Assembly: GCA_034766995.1 (NCBI GenBank)
Contig: CM068320.1
Coordinates: 6,752,501-6,816,500 of the forward strand
DNA length: 64,000 nucleotides
Direction of reading: 5' to 3'
DNA from: Acanthacorydalis orientalis
Taxonomy: Eukaryota > Arthropoda > Insecta > Megaloptera > Corydalidae
Both the position numbers and the translations under genes were made by a program. The notes beneath the pieces are model-generated. The model worked only from the letters and a program-made list of their open reading frames with translations. It did not search any database and was not told where the DNA came from. Of this stretch, positions 38,681-50,449 are shown in pieces. Position 1 is the stretch's first letter; every line of letters starts with the position of its first letter.

Positions 38681-39492
38681 TTACCATCCGTGTCCGTGTC
38701 CATAACCGTGTCCGTGGGCAGCGGCGGCGTGGGCGGCGAAATGAGCGGATTTAGCGGCAGCGACTTCGGGGGTGTCGACTGGGACTCCATTGTGTCCGAT
38801 AACTGGGACAGCGTGTCCAGCCCAGGCGACTGGAGCGGCATGGGCGGCGTATCCCCAAGCACCGTGTCCGTAAGCATCACCGTTGCGGGCGACAGCTTCA
38901 GAGTGAGCAGCGTGGTGGAAAGCACGACGGGCATTGTTAGCGGGGGTGTCTACTGGGACTCCGTTAGCTCCAATGACGGCCAAATGTTGAGGTCCAGCAT
39001 AAAGGTGTCCAGAAGCATAGTTTCCAGCGTAGGCACCGAGTCCAGCCCAGTTTCCGGCCCAGTTACCAGCATAACCGTTACCGGCCCAACCGTGAGCATC
39101 ACCAGCATAACCATGAGCATCACCAGCCCATCCATGAGCATCACCAGCCCATCCATGAGCATCACCAGCCCAGGCACCAGCAGCGGCGTTACGGGCAGTA
39201 GCTTCGGCATGAGCGGCATGATGGAAAGCACGGGCAGCTACGTTTGCGGCGGGTTCCAATGGAACTCCATGAGCACCAACGACGGCACCATGGTTATGTA
39301 CGTTAGCTACTGGCCAGCTGGCAGCAGCGACAGCCAAAAGGCAAGAGATAGCAATCTGTAAATATCGAAAAATAACATTTTGTTAAAAAAAAAATCAAAT
39401 ATATATATTTATTTTACTTAATGCAAATATATGTATTATTTTGTTACAAGTGATTTTTCACTTCACTTATTATTACTTACAAAGAATTTCAT
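38681..39492 (-). CDS. g7: cuticular protein with 18-residue motif, expanded spacer
   Basis: Exon 1 39481-39492 (MKFF), exon 2 38681-39355, intron 125 bases; 228 residues. Modules begin at residues 36, 138 and 196. The spacer holds four consecutive GDAHG(W/Y)A units (DAHGWAG, DAHGWAG, DAHGYAG, DAHGWAG), the largest number in the array, followed by NGYAGNWAGNWAGLGAYAG. It shares VVGAHG (Val for Ile), AAGAWAG and the LGAYAG substitution only with g8, its palindrome partner. The exact 42-base excess over g8 equals two 21-base units. Confidence 0.92.
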
Positions 39493-39652
39493 GTTGACTG
39501 TATAGCTTGAGTACCTCCAATTAGGACTGTATAGCAAGTGTAGTTTTCAGTTAATCTCCACATGCTTTTATATAGAGTAAATCGAGTGAAGTATTCAGTG
39601 GCGGGGTTTTCGGTTCCTTTCACTGTTTATTATAGTACATCTACAATGTCAA
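39493..39652 (-). promoter_or_regulatory. g7 promoter and 5' leader
   Basis: Minus strand: TTGACATTGT 39652-39643, GAAAGG 39621-39616, CCCCGCCAC 39606-39598, TATAAAA 39572-39566, ACACTTGCTATACAG and TCCTAATTGGAGGTA in the leader. Mirror image of the g8 promoter. Confidence 0.75.
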
Positions 39653-39775
39653 TTCTAACTGTATCGAAAATAACACATAGTAGTTGAAAAACAATCATAG
39701 GTGTAAAACTTGTTTTCAATATTGTTGTCATTGATTTTTAAACATCCGCTATTCGATTAAGGAAAGCATTTTTTC

Positions 39776-39823
<48 letters not shown>

Positions 39824-40440
39824 GGGTTTGTATATAGTTAGAAGTTATGATTTGATATAAGGTAAAAATAAAGTTTAGTTATGTTTTTGATTGAAATAAA
39901 AACCAAAATACTAATTATTTCATTCCAAATAATAATTATTGTGTTTTTAATAAGAAAATCTGTATTATTTACTTTTCTATTTCTATTTTCAAAAATATTA
40001 ATTATTTATTAAGCTCAAAAATAATTTTATACCTGTGTAATTAAAATAAGTAAAATTGTTTAAGAATCATTTTTATTAGTTCTACTCAATTATATTTTTT
40101 AATTAAACACTGTATGTATTATAATTCATTGATGCTGTATCAATGAATTATAATACCTACAGTGTTTAATTAAAAAATATAATTGAATAGAACTAATATA
40201 AATATTTTTTAAACAATTTTATTTATTTTAATTACTCAGGTATAAAATTATTTTTGAGCTTAATAAATAATTAATATTTTTGAAAATAGAAATAGAAAAG
40301 TAAATAATACAGATTTTCTTATTAAAAACACAATAATTATTATTTGGAATGAAATAATTAGTATTTTGGTTTTTATTTTAATCAAATCATAACTTCTAAC
40401 TATATACAAACACGGATATATATATATATTATATATGTAT

Positions 40441-40493
<53 letters not shown>

Positions 40494-40646
40494 GTATTAT
40501 ATATATATATATATATATACCTGAAAAAAATGTTTTCCTTAATCGAATAACGGGTATCTAAAAATCAATGACAACAATATTGAAAACAAGTTTTACACCT
40601 ATGATTGTTTTTCAACTACTATGTGTTATTTTCGATACAGTTAGAA

Positions 40647-40806
40647 TTGACATTGTAGATGTACTATAATAAACAGTGAAAGGAACCGAAAACCCCGCCA
40701 CTGAATACTTCACTCGATTTACTCTATATAAAAGCATGTGGAGATTAACTGAAAACTACACTTGCTATACAGTCCTAATTGGAGGTACTCAAGCTATACA
40801 GTCAAC
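40647..40806 (+). promoter_or_regulatory. g8 promoter and 5' leader
   Basis: TTGACATTGT 40647-40656, GAAAGG 40678-40683, CCCCGCCAC 40693-40701, TATAAAA 40727-40733, ACACTTGCTATACAG, then TCCTAATTGGAGGTA in the leader. About 1.1 kb separates the g7 and g8 TATA boxes, so the pair is divergent but not a compact bidirectional promoter. Confidence 0.75.
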
Positions 40807-41576
40807 ATGAAATTCTTTGTAAGTAATAATAAGTGAAGTGAAAAATCACTTGTAACAAAATAATACATATATTTGCATTAAGTAAAATAAATATATATAT
40901 TTGATTTTTTTTTTAACAAAATGTTATTTTTCGATATTTACAGATTGCTATCTCTTGCCTTTTGGCTGTCGCTGCTGCCAGCTGGCCAGTAGCTAACGTA
41001 CATAACCATGGTGCCGTCGTTGGTGCTCATGGAGTTCCATTGGAACCCGCCGCAAACGTAGCTGCCCGTGCTTTCCATCATGCCGCTCATGCCGAAGCTA
41101 CTGCCCGTAACGCCGCTGCTGGTGCCTGGGCTGGTGATGCTCATGGATGGGCTGGTGATGCTCACGGTTGGGCCGGTAACGGTTATGCTGGTAATTGGGC
41201 CGGAAACTGGGCTGGACTCGGTGCCTACGCTGGAAACTATGCTTCTGGACACGTCTATGCTGGACCCCAACATTTGGCCGTCATTGGAGCTAACGGAGTC
41301 CCAGTAGACACCCCCGCTAACAATGCCCGTCGTGCTTTCCACCATGCTGCTCACTCTGAAGCTGTCGCCCGCAACGGTGATGCTTACGGACACGGTGCTT
41401 GGGGATACGCCGCCCATGCCGCTCCAGTCGCCTGGGCTGGACACGCTGTCCCAGTTATCGGACACAATGGAGTCCCAGTCGACACCCCCGAAGTCGCTGC
41501 CGCTAAATCCGCTCATTTCGCCGCCCACGCCGCCGCTGCCCACGGACACGGTTATGGACACGGACACGGATGGTAA
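40807..41576 (+). CDS. g8: cuticular protein with 18-residue motif
   Basis: Exon 1 40807-40818 (MKFF), exon 2 40944-41576, intron 125 bases; 214 residues. Modules begin at 36, 124 and 182. Spacer has two GDAHGWA units then NGYAGNWAGNWAGLGAYAG. HVYAGPQHL (Val for Leu) is shared with g9. It is therefore related to g7 through the palindrome and to g9 through the tail-to-tail inverted repeat, and looks like the copy that links the two duplications. Confidence 0.92.
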
Positions 41577-41825
41577 TCACCGAAGACTTAAAAATGAATT
41601 TTGTGATGACTGTATATAGTAAATTATATTTTTTTATGAAATATATACATATTTTTTAATTTAAACAGACTTTTATTTTATCCATAAAGTATTGTATAAC
41701 ATTAATGATAAGTCCAATTTAAACAATTTTAAAATTAGGTAGTAATTATATATTTGTACAATTATTAATATTAAAAAAATCAAAATATCTATATATTAAC
41801 ATACTTAGTATATACATAAGTACAT

Positions 41826-41889
<64 letters not shown>

Positions 41890-42032
41890 GCGTATCCTTT
41901 TTGTTCAAATGTTGAGAAGAGATTTCTAATTACATTAGTTATAAATAATTAAAAGTAAAATGAATGCACAATATAGACCTGGAACTGATTAAATTCGATT
42001 TCATAAATGAATTTTACAATCGTTTCATTCAT

Positions 42033-42336
<304 letters not shown>

Positions 42337-42719
42337 AAACATTTACAATGTAAAATGTTCAATCCAAAAACATTTTTATGAAACCACTGAATTAAATTGA
42401 TCGTTTGTTTATTAATTTAAAAACAACAAATTTTATGAAAGAGCACATTTCAGTTATAGTTTATTTATTATTTTACTACTGTAAGCAAAGTACATGTTAT
42501 TAATATATAATACATATAAATTTATTTATCATTGATGTATACATGACTAAAACTATAATTTACTTTTTGTATATCTAAAATTGTTATTAAAATATAATGA
42601 AGCGTTGTGGCAACAACTTAAGTTAATCGAAAATATAATAAAAATGTATATTTTTGCATACTGTAAGTGTAAATCTGTAATAATTTCAAGGCTATGTAAT
42701 TTAAAATATGTGTATATTT

Positions 42720-43070
42720 GATCATGGTTATATTCATCCTCTTTCTGTCAATGACTGGATGAAGGTTTCTTCAAAAATTTCCCAGATTAAATGATTCAAC
42801 GCCTGTATTTTTCATAAGTTTCAAATTAAGTTTCTTTCGTTCTTACTCCATATGTAGAAAAATATTTTTCCATGACTTTTAAAATTTTTTTTTCTTAACC
42901 AATAATTTCACTTTTCCATTGTTTTCTCTTCTTGCAATATATCCTTTCCATTTCCATTTTAAACACTTCATTCTTCTTCTTATGTCTGTAACACTAGTTT
43001 GTTTTTGTACTCATTCTATTCTTCTCTTATCGCTTCTTGTTTTCTTAACATATATCTTTCCATACTTCAC
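42720..43070 (-). mobile_element. LINE RT C-terminal tail relic, duplicated copy
   Basis: Homologous to 3780-4140 in the same orientation; carried along with the gene 3' spacer. Stops and frameshifts throughout. Confidence 0.55.
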
Positions 43071-43181
43071 TATGATATCATGTTTGTGATGTGTGTTTGC
43101 ATTGTTTTGGCATTAAGAAAGATGAGTACAGGAAAAATACGTTAGTGAATACATTTCTTTTCAAACAGAGTGGTATATTCA

Positions 43182-43249
<68 letters not shown>

Positions 43250-43460
43250 CACCTATATTTGTGTTTCTAATGACTGAAAAAAACTGAGACAATTGAGCCA
43301 AATAATAAAGACAAAGTATTCAAACCCTGTATAACCAGGTGGGTCTTGTGACTCTTTTCATTGGAGTACAGAACACTAATGCGCACAATTTACATCACAG
43401 AAAAATTCAAATAGTTTCTTAAATCAGGATTATTCTAAGAGGTGTATTAATTTATCGTCC

Positions 43461-44570
43461 CATATTTCGAATTAGTAGCTTTTATAGTTTATCCAGCGCT
43501 ATTCCAGAATTTTCACAAAAATACCATTTTACTAATTTTTATGTAGCGCCCGAAAACAACAGAAAGGAAACAACCTCATGATATCTTATTTTTCGAAAGA
43601 AGTAACCTTTGCCATTTGTACGGGAGATACTATGCGTGTATGTCTGTTTTGTCGACAGCACGTGCAAGTGCATTCCTGATACCCGCAGATGCGCCATATG
43701 ACCGCCTTGTTTGTTGTCTTAACAAGCACATCGGCCGTAAAAAGTCACAGGTTATGACACAGAATGGTGTGTCGCATTAGATAGTATGCGTCGACAATTA
43801 CATTCATAAACCAAGTTTTGAAACACCTGTAACTGCTTCATATTTATTGAGTGGTAAACCCAGGTTGGACACGCATAAGTCATGATCGGCCGAATAAGGT
43901 CACGAAAGAATCTATGTTTACTGTATGTTTGTATATATGTTTACTCACTTCATGCGTATCACTTCTGAGGACAAAGTAACGTACACCAAACATCATTTTT
44001 ATTTGAAAATATTGTATAAATTACAATCCATGTTGTCATATTTAAAATAATGTTCGATGTTCACAGATAATTAAAAAATACAGTTATATCGTTTTTTTGA
44101 TATATGTATTGAAAAAAGTTATAAAGAGAAGAGAAAAACAATGTGGAAATAAGATAATAAATATGTTCTCTTGTTATAAATTGTGGATAACTAGACCCCA
44201 GTATATAAGAAAAAGAATATTTTATCCATATTACAATATCGTAGAGTTTGTATCAAATTAAAAACAGTTAATGAAAGTATTTCAGTATTTTTAGTTGTTT
44301 CATTGACATTATTAATGATATACAATTAAAGTAAATAAAAAATATACATTTTTCAAAAAATAATATGTTTTTGTTTCAAATTTAAATATTTATTTTTATT
44401 AAATGAATCATTTGCGTTGACAAATAAAACATATCGAGTGTTATAATATTGCTATTACATTGATTAATTTGAGATAAACACTATAATTATTTTTTAATTT
44501 TATAAAATACGAATATCCATAATATTTCACACATCATATCAAAATGAAAAGAATAGCGAGACAATACTTA
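43461..44570. other. Single-copy loop between inverted arms; related in direct order to the g1 and g10 spacers
   Basis: Between the arms of the g8/g9 inverted repeat. It matches 4430-5990 and 52990-54460 in direct order (for example the GTTTGTTGTCT, AGTTTTGAAAC and GATCGGCCGAATAAGGTC landmarks near 43712, 43815 and 43883), but is shortened near 43780 by about 270 bases compared with the other two. No gene recognised. Confidence 0.7.
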
Positions 44571-44778
44571 ATACGATAAATTACTACATCTCTTAGAACA
44601 ATCACGATTTAAGAAACGATTAAAATTTTTGTGTGATTTAAGTCCTGCGCATTACTGTTCTGTACTTCCAGGAGAAAAAACACAAGACCCACCTGGTTAT
44701 ACAGGATTTGAATACTTTGTCTTTATTATTTGGCTCAATTGTCTCAATATTTTTCAGTCGATAGAAGTACAAATATAA

Positions 44779-44851
<73 letters not shown>

Positions 44852-45696
44852 TATGGCTGAATATACCACTCTGTTTGAAGAGAAATGTATTCACTAGCGT
44901 ATTTTTCCTGTACTCATCTTTCTTAATGCCAAAACAATGCAAACACACATCACAAACATGATATCACAGAGAAGTATGGAAAAATATATGTTAAGAAAAA
45001 CAAGAGATAAGAGAGGAATAGAATGAGTACAAAAACAAACTAGTGTTACAGACATAAGAAGAAGAATGCAGTGTTTAAAATCGAAATGGAAAGGATATAT
45101 TGCAAGAAGACAAAACAATGGAAAAGTGAAATTATTGATGAAGAACCAAAAAAAAATTAAAAAGTCATGGAAAAATACTTTTCTACATGTGGAATAAGAA
45201 TTTAAGAAAATTTATTTGAAACTTAAAAAGGACAGGCGTTGAATCGTTTAAGCTGGAAAGTTTTTGAAGAAACCTTCATCCAGACATTGACAGAAAGAGG
45301 CTGAAGATGACGATAATCATATATACACATATTTAAAATAAAGTAGCCTTAAAATTATTACAGATTGAAACATACAATATGCAGAAATATACAAGTTATA
45401 TTTTCGTTTACCTTAAATTGTTGCGACAACGCTTCATTATATTTTAATAACGATTTTAGATTTACAAAAAGTAAATTATAATTTTAGTCCTCTATACATC
45501 AATGATAAATAAATTTATATGTATTATATATTAATTACATATACGTTGCTTGCAGTAGTAAAATAATAAATAATCCATAATTGAAATGTGCTCTTTCATA
45601 AAAATTTTGGTTTTTAAATTAATAAACTAACGATAAATTCAATTTCGTGGCTTCATAAAAATGTTTTGGATTGTACATTTTACATTGTAAATGTTT

Positions 45697-45750
<54 letters not shown>

Positions 45751-45892
45751 ATGAATGAAGCGACTGTAAAATTCATTTATGAAATCGAATTTTATCAGTT
45801 CCAGGACTATATAGTGCATTCATTTTATTTTTAATTATTTATACTAATGTAATTAGAAATGTCTTCTAAACATTTGAACAAAAAGGATACGC

Positions 45893-45965
<73 letters not shown>

Positions 45966-46232
45966 GTATGTATATATGTGTATGTATATATGTATATACT
46001 GTGTATGTTAATATATAGATATTTCGATTTTTTTAATATTAATAACCTTTCAAATATATAATTACTATCTAATTTTAAAATTGTGAAAATTGGACTTATT
46101 ATTAATGTTACACAATACTTTATGGATAAAATAAAAGCCTGTTTAAATTAAAAAAATATGTATATATTTCATAAAAAAATATAATTTACTATATACAGTC
46201 ATCACAAAATTCATATCTATACTCTTCGGTGA
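44571..46232. repeat. Right arm of tail-to-tail inverted repeat (3' of g9)
   Basis: Reverse complement of 41577-43460 with more divergence and different microsatellite lengths: (TA)n at 44781-44855, 45702-45731 and 45914-45960, (CT)n at 45891-45913. It includes the LINE tail in plus orientation at about 44990-45320 (RRRMQCLKSKWKGYIARR). The 46140-46232 part is the g9 3' UTR. Confidence 0.85.
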
Positions 46233-46998
46233 TTACCATCCGTGTCCGTGTCCATAACCGTGTCCGTGGGCAGCGGCGGCGTGGGCAGCGAAATGAGCGG
46301 ATTTAGCGGCAGCGACTTCGGGGGTGTCGACTGGGACTCCATTGTGTCCGATAACTGGGACAGCGTGTCCAGCCCAGGCGACTGGAGCGGCATGGGCGGC
46401 GTATCCCCAAGCACCGTGTCCGTAAGCATCACCGTTGCGGGCGACAGCTTCAGAGTGAGCAGCATGGTGGAAAGCACGACGGGCGTTGTTAGCGGGGGTG
46501 TCTACTGGGACACCGTTAGCTCCAATGACGGCCAAATGTTGGGGTCCAGCATAGACGTGTCCAGAAGCATAGTTTCCAGCGTAGGCACCGTGTCCAGCCA
46601 AGTTTCCGGCCCAGTTACCAGCATAACCGTTACCGGCCCAACCGTAAGCATCACCAGCCCATCCATGAGCATCACCAGCCCAGGCATCAGCAGCGGCGTT
46701 ACGGGCAGTAGCTTCGGCATGAGCGGCATGATGGAAAGCACGGGCAGCTACGTTTGCGGCGGGTTCCAATGGAACTCCATGAGCACCAATGACGGCACCA
46801 TGGTTATGTACGGTAGCTACTGGCCAGCTAGCAGCAGCGACAGCCAAAAGGCAAGAGATAGCAATCTGTAAATATCGAAAAATAACATTTTGTTAAAAAA
46901 AAAATCAAATATATTTATTTTACATACTGCAAATATATGTATTATTTTGTTACAAGTGATTTTTCACTTCACTTATTATTACTTACAAAGAATTTCAT
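46233..46998 (-). CDS. g9: cuticular protein with 18-residue motif
   Basis: Exon 1 46987-46998 (MKFF), exon 2 46233-46865, intron 121 bases; 214 residues. Modules begin at 36, 124 and 182. Distinctive changes: VATVHNHG (Thr for Asn after the signal peptide), AADAWAG (Asp for Gly), DAYGWAG in the second spacer unit and GNLAGHG shared with g2. Its body resembles g8, but its promoter resembles g10, so the present gene may be a recombinant. Confidence 0.92.
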
Positions 46999-47140
46999 GT
47001 TGACTGTATAGCTTGAGTACCTCCAATTAGGACTGTAAAGCAAGTGTACTTTGCCACTGTCAAAAAGTTGCTTTTATACACAGAGGTTTATATTAAATGT
47101 TTTGTAGCGGGGTGTTCCTTCCTTTCACTTTATAACAAGT
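46999..47140 (-). promoter_or_regulatory. g9 promoter and 5' leader
   Basis: Minus strand: GAAAGG 47126-47121, CCCCGCTAC 47112-47104, TATAAAA 47078-47072, ACACTTGCTTTACAG and TCCTAATTGGAGGTA. The CCTCTGTGTATAAAAGCAAC stretch is shared with g10 alone. A GGCATTGTA copy of the distal element lies near 47146-47154. Confidence 0.73.
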
Positions 47141-47560
47141 TGTGTACAATGCCATATAATTATTAAAATATTATCAAATCCTAACTGAATATATTATTGA
47201 AGGTGTGTAAAATGTACCAATGTTAAAAAATTCTGAACAAGAAATGTACACATAAGTGGAAAGAATATTGTTATCTCAATTATTAAATACAATCTAGAAT
47301 AAATACGAGCATAAAATATTTTGTTCTAACTATTTTATATTTACATACTTTCTTATAAAAAATGTAAGTAATATGTTCATAACCTTTAGTAAAATATGCC
47401 TGAAGTGTAATACACTTTTTATAAAATAATTGATAATAAAATTAATTGAACAATTAACAATTTTTATATTAAATAGTGGGTTAAAGTGAATTACATTTTT
47501 GTGTTTTCATTTAAAAACAATACTTCATAAAAAATTATTTTAGGATACTTAAAATATACA

Positions 47561-47561
<1 letters not shown>

Positions 47562-47631
<70 letters not shown>

Positions 47632-47714
47632 TAGATATATATAGATAGATATATAGATATATATAGATATATATATAGATATATATATATATATATAGAT
47701 ATATAGATATATAT

Positions 47715-47761
<47 letters not shown>

Positions 47762-47775
47762 TATATACATATATT

Positions 47776-47837
<62 letters not shown>
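47562..47837. repeat. Long (TA)n with GATA interruptions
   Basis: About 275 bases of TA units with scattered AGATAGATA and ACATATATTT interruptions. Confidence 0.95.
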
Positions 47838-47838
<1 letters not shown>

Positions 47839-48155
47839 TGATAATAGAATAATATAATAAATAAATTAACAAATAACATGATTTATACAGTTAAGTTAGT
47901 TAAAATGTAAATAATAATAATCAACTATTAAAAATCATTATATTAATTTTAACAGAAAAACAGTCTTTATATTAGTAATTATTTATTTTGATAGTTTGAT
48001 ATTTATATTAAAATTATTAATAAATAATTTAATATTCTTTATAACTATTTTGAATTGGTCACGAGAGTTCTGGCATTTGTCAATGTAGTTACAATTTTTC
48101 TTTGTAAAATTTAGTAATAAAAATTATCTTGATACACTTGGGAGTCCAAATGTAG

Positions 48156-48202
<47 letters not shown>

Positions 48203-48767
48203 CTATTGTATAGTAAAATATATTTTTTGATTTTAAATGAAACGGTGAAACTGAAAAGAAAACTTATTAAAATTTAATCTAAAACTTCTGTATACACGAT
48301 ATTCGAAATTAAATTATGCTCTTCTGTACACTGATACTTTATACCCTGCCTAGAGATACATCTGGAGAGACCAAAATATACTGTTCCCGAATACTGTTTC
48401 ATTGGAATGGACGAATATGATTATTGGTGAAACATCGAAAATGATCGAAAATGATCGGAAATGAAAATAGTTAACATGCTATTTATAGAAAGTAGTGGGG
48501 AGGAGCGGCGTTGCAAAGAGGTGGTCTACACGAGAAAAAAATTGTTTTATGGAAGTTTTACGATGGAACTTCATTTATATATAGAAATTTTATTATTTTT
48601 CTTACCTAATAACCATTTGTCAATTGAACTAGATCTTATTTTTTTTAATATAAATTAATAACAAAATAATATAAAGTCACGGTATTTTTTGTAAACTACC
48701 TTCTTTATTACTATTGCAATTATCTTAATTTATTTTGCAGTTTCTGATGTACATCCTTAATGATTGA

Positions 48768-49175
48768 TTGATTGATTGATTATGTTTGAGGGGGGAGAAA
48801 GCTATCTTGCCTCCCGGCTCTTAGACTCGAGGTCCATTATACCTTCCCTCGGCTTGATTAAAACTACTTGGGAACTTTCCCTTCCTTCCAGAAGTCTATC
48901 AGCCTGCCCGGGTTTATATACCCTAGTTCGGCCGCGATGAGAAGAAAAAACCATCGTCGCCTTAAATTGACCCATACCGGACATTCCGCGAGGAGGTGAA
49001 TGGGAGTCTCGTTGGCCCCCCACACCATTACACCTTATTTGGGGCCTGGCTTAAGAGTACCCTGGATTGACGGTAACCGTCAATGTTTAGCCACTATTCT
49101 GAGTGTTCTGACCCACTCCCGAATGGCGCCCTTGGCCCACCAACTCGCTAGCCCTACGAAGGGCTCTGGCCATCC
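48768..49175 (-). mobile_element. R1-like LINE 3' end with (GATT)n tail
   Basis: Minus strand: NETPIHLLAECPVWVNLRRR (49020-48960 region) carries the second half of the C-terminal CCHC-type motif of R1-group LINEs, followed by LIDFWKEGK. The upstream part (WWAKGAIREWVRTLRIVAKH, 49140-49080) joins after a rearrangement, so the first two Cys are not in frame. The element ends in (ATCA)n/(TGATTGATTGAT) at 48766-48780, a typical short-repeat tail. Related to the copy at 58740-59145. Confidence 0.75.
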
Positions 49176-50295
49176 TTAATGATACCTACTAACTTTTTCG
49201 AACAAATGAAACCGATTGTTATTAAATATGTGGAGGAATCACAAGTAGCATAGTACTTTGATTTAGTTTATCTGCCGATGTTTCCTCCTCGTTTCTCTTA
49301 TCAGAGTTATTAACACTAAATTGGTAAAGTAGCATATGTGAGAATTGCTTTTTATATCGTTCATGAGTATATTTCTAGTTGTCTGATATAATTTTTAAAC
49401 AATTTTGATTTTATTTTATCGTCTATAATACAGTTATAATAATAACAAATCTGAATAAAAAATTTCAGTTCATATTCTCAAAGTGACAATCTCAAATTCA
49501 AATATCCAAAAATGCAATTTATTACTATTTTTCAACATGACTAAATAAAAACGGAAAACTAAGTTACCTTTCAATTATCTCGTTCAATTGAAATAAAAAT
49601 AACAATAATATGTCATAAAACAATACTTAAATTACCATATAACTATTATCAATATATTACATTTCATTCTGTGTCAAAGAACACATGTAATTAATTGTAA
49701 CCAACAGTTTTTTTTAAAAAAATACAATAATTTATCTCACAATAAATATAAAAACTAATCGAGATAATATTAAAATCAAAAGCAATGAAAATGAGTAAGA
49801 CACAATATAAATATTTTATATTACTATAAGTATCGTGATTGCCTATAAAAATTATTATGTTACAAAAATAATTTATTCTTAAATACTACTATTTATTTTA
49901 ATTGCTCGGATATAAAATTATAATTCATCTCAATAAATAATTGATATTTTTGGAAATAAAAATACTGTAGTTTTATAAGAAGTAAAAAAAGTTTTCTTTT
50001 TAAGAAACAATAATTACTACTTGAACAAAAATGTTTGCTTTTACATTATTTAAAACAATAACTAAAACGATTTTTATCTTTATATAAATCATTACTTATA
50101 GCTATTCATACACATACATACACACACACACACACACATATATATATATGTGTGTGTATATATATATATATGAAAAAAAAGTTTTCGTAAATCGGATAGC
50201 GGATATTTAAAAACAAATGACAATGATATTGAAACAAGTTTTACACATTTGATAGTTTTTCAACTACTGTGTGTTATTTTCGGTACAGTTAAAGC

Positions 50296-50449
50296 TGACA
50301 TTGTAGATGTATTATAACAGTGAAAGGAAGAATAACCCCGCTACAAACGATTCAACATAAACCTCTGTGTATAAAAGCAACTTTGTGACACTGGCAAAAT
50401 ACACTTGCTATACAGTCCTAATTGGAGGTACTCAAGCTATACAGTCAAC
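50296..50449 (+). promoter_or_regulatory. g10 promoter and 5' leader
   Basis: CTGACATTGT 50295-50304, GAAAGG 50322-50327, CCCCGCTAC 50336-50344, TATAAAA 50370-50376, ACACTTGCTATACAG, TCCTAATTGGAGGTA. Mirror-related to the g9 promoter across a 3.4 kb divergent interval. Confidence 0.75.

Larger units (their letters stand above)
38600..41665. repeat. About 3.1 kb palindrome carrying g7 and g8 head to head
   Basis: The two halves are reverse complements over coding, intron, promoter and upstream sequence and over about 80 bases past each stop. The centre is the loop GCTGT at 40134-40138 between ATTCATTGAT and ATCAATGAAT. Distances from the centre to the outer ends of g7 and g8 are about 1455 and 1440 bases. 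Visible differences include the spacer-repeat number (four units in g7, two in g8), a one-base CTGTATA/AGTAAA region change and different (TA)n lengths (39779-39822 against 40419-40520). Confidence 0.9.
47155..50290. other. g9-g10 divergent intergenic region
   Basis: AT-rich, with a very long (TA)n/(GATA) tract at about 47562-47837 and another at 48161-48200. It carries an R1-like LINE tail (listed separately). 49890-50160 is a copy of the upstream segment found before g2, g8 and g11 (GGATATAAAATTATAATTC, CAATAAATAATTGATATTTT). No intact gene. Confidence 0.65.

Noticed and set aside
48461..48658. 65-codon plus-strand frame
   Set aside because: No similarity to anything I recognise, low complexity at its end, no promoter or splice context.
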